Source of the DNA: Persicaria tinctoria
Lineage: Eukaryota > Streptophyta > Magnoliopsida > Caryophyllales > Polygonaceae
Length of the DNA: 64,000 nt
Assembly: GCA_037127255.1 (NCBI GenBank)
Contig: JBANSL010000008.1
Span: 42,545,373 to 42,609,372 of the forward strand
Reading direction: 5' to 3'
In this document: positions 61,801-64,000 of the stretch, in pieces
How positions within the stretch are numbered: the first letter of the stretch is position 1
Layout: each line of letters opens with the position of its first letter
The notes under the pieces: model-generated
The model's database searches: none
What the model saw: the letters and a program-made list of their open reading frames with translations, nothing else
Told to the model about the DNA's origin: nothing
Program-made: the position numbers and the translations under genes

Positions 61801-61946
61801 GACCTTACAGATTTGGGTGCGAAATCCCGCTTTAAACTACAACCCTTCGGTTTCAAACCTTCAACCTGTACTCGGAGCGCAAGATCGTAACGAGGGGTTT
61901 TATCCCTCGAAACGTAACTCGGGAATTATAATCCCGGGCCGTTACA
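58867..61946 (+). mobile_element. 3' LTR of the complete LARD-like element
   Basis: Same start, end and length (3,080 bp) as the 5' LTR. Differences noticed include ggtaagC/Acgttc, gggcA/Gtgag, cattaatg/cagtaatg and gcgggT/Cgga. Confidence 0.95.
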
Positions 61947-63387
61947 CGGGCGGCACGCATGCCTAACCCGCTCCACAATAAAGCCCGCAGGCATGTCATA
62001 ATATAAGGAAGTTCACGACTCGATTGACTCAGGGTACCCGATGAGGCTGAGCTACCCTATGACCCTAGCAAAGACTCTAGGACTATCACAGATAACGGCC
62101 GTTCTGTTTCAAGCGCATAAAGTAAACAGATGCTCAATCAATTAGTGCAACCTAAACATGATACTACATGGCATGCTTTTATGCATATGCAACACCTAAC
62201 ATAAAATGCAACAACAGGCATGAATGTCCAACCTGAGTAAGCCCCCTAGGGAACTTACCTGAAGATGCAGAACAGCAAAATAACGCAAGCAAGGGCCCAA
62301 GTCCAAAGCAATCCAAAAGCAATACACACCTATCATCAAGCCATTTTCATAAGCTACCGGTCCATCATTCATACAAACGAACTCCGCGTTCTCAACATGC
62401 TCAAAACCAACCGATAGTAAAACCATTTCATTTCCAATCAACCCATCGATAAATCTTACCAACAATATTTCCAAACTCATTTCCCCATAGTTTTCCAAGG
62501 TCTTAAATCTCAAGTGAAGTCAACTCATATCCAAAACAATTTCTCAAATCATATTTGGCCAAATTCCGACATTTATCATTTAAATCGTTAACAAATTCTC
62601 AAAATCATATTATTAACACAATCCCGGCATGTTTATTTTCACAACCATATTTATAAATCAAGCCAATAAATCATCTCTCAATTTCTAAAATCACATTTTA
62701 AAAAGGGCATATAATAAAATATTCCCAACAACACTACCTTCAAAACAATTGATAATATATTAACTTTTCAAAAGTATATATATATATATATATATAACTC
62801 ACAAAATCTCAAAATATCATATAATAATAATCTAATACCAACCCATCAAGGGTAACATATAAACATATATTAACACAAACAACAATTATTAAAACAACAA
62901 AATAACCGGCCCAGCCCAAAAGGAGGAAGGATCCGGCCTGCCCAATCCCTCAATCTGAAAACCGGATCCGGCCGGTAAGAAAGGAAGAACCCCAGGTGGA
63001 AACCGGATCTAATCCCCTTCCAAATGAAAACCCGGTTTCAAATGTGATATAACCCGTTTGTAGAAATCCGGGTTAGGCCCAACCCGATGGCCCAAACCCA
63101 ACAGAAAAGACAAAGGAAACCCATCCCCTACCTCACTCGGCGGCTCTGTTCAGCAAATCGGAGGGAAAGAAGACGGAAGGGGACCTCGCTCGTCCACGCT
63201 CTCCCACTCTCCTCCTCACCGGCCAAATCAAAGGGAAAGGCAAGCGAAAACACACAGAGAAACGGAATGAGGGACGAGGGGTTTTAAGTGCTCACCGAGA
63301 GGGTCTTGTTCTCACCGGAGAACGTCGTCGGAGTTCGATTCAGCTTCGCCGGAGGAAATCAGCGCCGGAAATGGCCTAGGACGATAA
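61947..63387 (-). mobile_element. LARD-family LTR, rightmost copy, second part (truncated)
   Basis: Resumes with CGGGC and the sequence that follows it in the leftmost LTR (catgcctaacccg, ataaagcccgcaggcat). It breaks off after ggcctaggacgataa at 63387, so about the last 1.1 kb of the LTR is missing. It contains a (TA)n run at about 62777-62796. Confidence 0.82.
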
Positions 63388-64000
63388 CACCATTTTAATT
63401 CAGAATATGACATATATGAAAAAATAACACCGTTTTAATCTAGAAAATGTCACATAGGTTATATCTTAGTTAGGTAGAAAAATTATTTTTAATATGTAAA
63501 TTTATTTTACTTTTTCAATTCGATGACAAGAATTTAGAAAAAAAAAAATGAAGGAAAAAGATAATTTATAATGCGTTTTGAATTTCAAGTACAAGTACGT
63601 ATTTTCGATTTCAAGTACATGCACAAGCACAAAGATAAGTAATTTATAATTGGTCTACGTAAATGATAGTGATATTTCATAAAATAAATTGCATTATTTA
63701 ATTGGTCGACACAAATGATTAAGAATGATTTTGGTAGATGGCCTTTTTTTAATATTCAATTAGGCACTTAGCCCCTAAATTAATTTAATTAGTTTTGTCC
63801 TAAACCCCTTTCCAATAGGGTGGATTGGTCAATGGTCAACCGTTTGACCATTGATCGGTCAACGGTTAATTGACCGTTGACTGGTCAACGTTGGCCAACC
63901 CATTTTGATGCTTTTTTTTTATTATTTTTTTAGTGATGCCATATTTTACCGTTTTGATGCCAAAATTTTACTATATTTTATTTTCACTTTGATGCCACTT
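63388..64000. other. Unassigned AT-rich right end
   Basis: No gene. Contains a dense GGTCAA/TTGAC cluster with inverted repeats (63826-63900) and three tttgatgcca words at the window end (about 63905-63999). Could be the end of another repeat. Confidence 0.5.

Larger units (their letters stand above)
50933..61946 (+). mobile_element. Complete plus-strand LARD-like LTR element
   Basis: 11,014 bp with two direct LTRs of 3,080 bp each, a tRNA-Met primer site, a polypurine tract and a perfect 5-bp target duplication CGGGC (50928-50932 and 61947-61951). The LTRs differ at roughly 15-20 positions by eye, so the insertion is recent. The internal 4.85 kb has no gag or pol. It belongs to the same family as, and inserted into the LTR of, the second minus-strand element, in the opposite orientation. 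Confidence 0.95.

Overview
The window is nuclear DNA of a flowering plant. The evidence is the set of plant-type transposons with GT-AG introns (CACTA/En-Spm, Mutator-like with a plant mobile domain gene, Stowaway MITE, Ty1/copia, and Ty3-type LTR elements with tRNA-Met primer sites) and exon fragments of plant-like CTP synthase and ribosomal protein S15a genes. The species cannot be named from the sequence. I see no intact host gene, tRNA, rRNA or CRISPR array. Essentially all of the 64 kb is nested, mostly dead transposable-element sequence.

1-20.7 kb: a Mutator-like element (MULE). Its + strand transposase gene (1-1059 and 15976-16929) is cut in two by a 14.9-kb CACTA insertion (CACTA-A, 1060-15972). 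CACTA-A is itself interrupted by a second, transposase-bearing CACTA element (CACTA-B, 1896-11088, 3-bp duplication ACT), which carries a 237-bp Stowaway MITE. That is four nesting levels. Downstream of and facing the MULE transposase is a five-exon plant-mobile-domain (PMD) gene on the - strand (17319-19486). An array of five GC-rich hairpins lies upstream of the PMD gene (20362-20722).

21.0-24.9 kb: one end of a minus-strand LTR retrotransposon, with LTR, primer-binding site and a leader packed with three different tandem arrays (79-, 72- and 108-bp units). 24.95-25.7 kb is probably a CACTA fragment. 25.7-31.3 kb is a 5'-truncated Ty1/copia element with a perfect 26-bp palindrome at its truncation point and a 1-kb insertion between reverse transcriptase and RNase H.

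31.6-35.1 kb: a complete non-autonomous CACTA (TSD GAA) that has captured, in reverse orientation, six exons of a CTP synthase gene and the first coding exon of ribosomal protein S15a (a Pack-CACTA).

35.3-63.4 kb: a cluster of one family of large LTR elements without coding capacity (LARD-like). Two minus-strand copies share a middle LTR (LTR-internal-LTR-internal-LTR). A young plus-strand copy (50933-61946, 3,080-bp LTRs, TSD CGGGC) sits inside the rightmost LTR. Their internal regions lack gag-pol but share conserved non-coding blocks.

Across the four DNA-transposon genes I count 16 premature stops, all TGA or TAG and none TAA. This fits C-to-T decay at CG and CHG sites, the contexts plants methylate to silence transposons.
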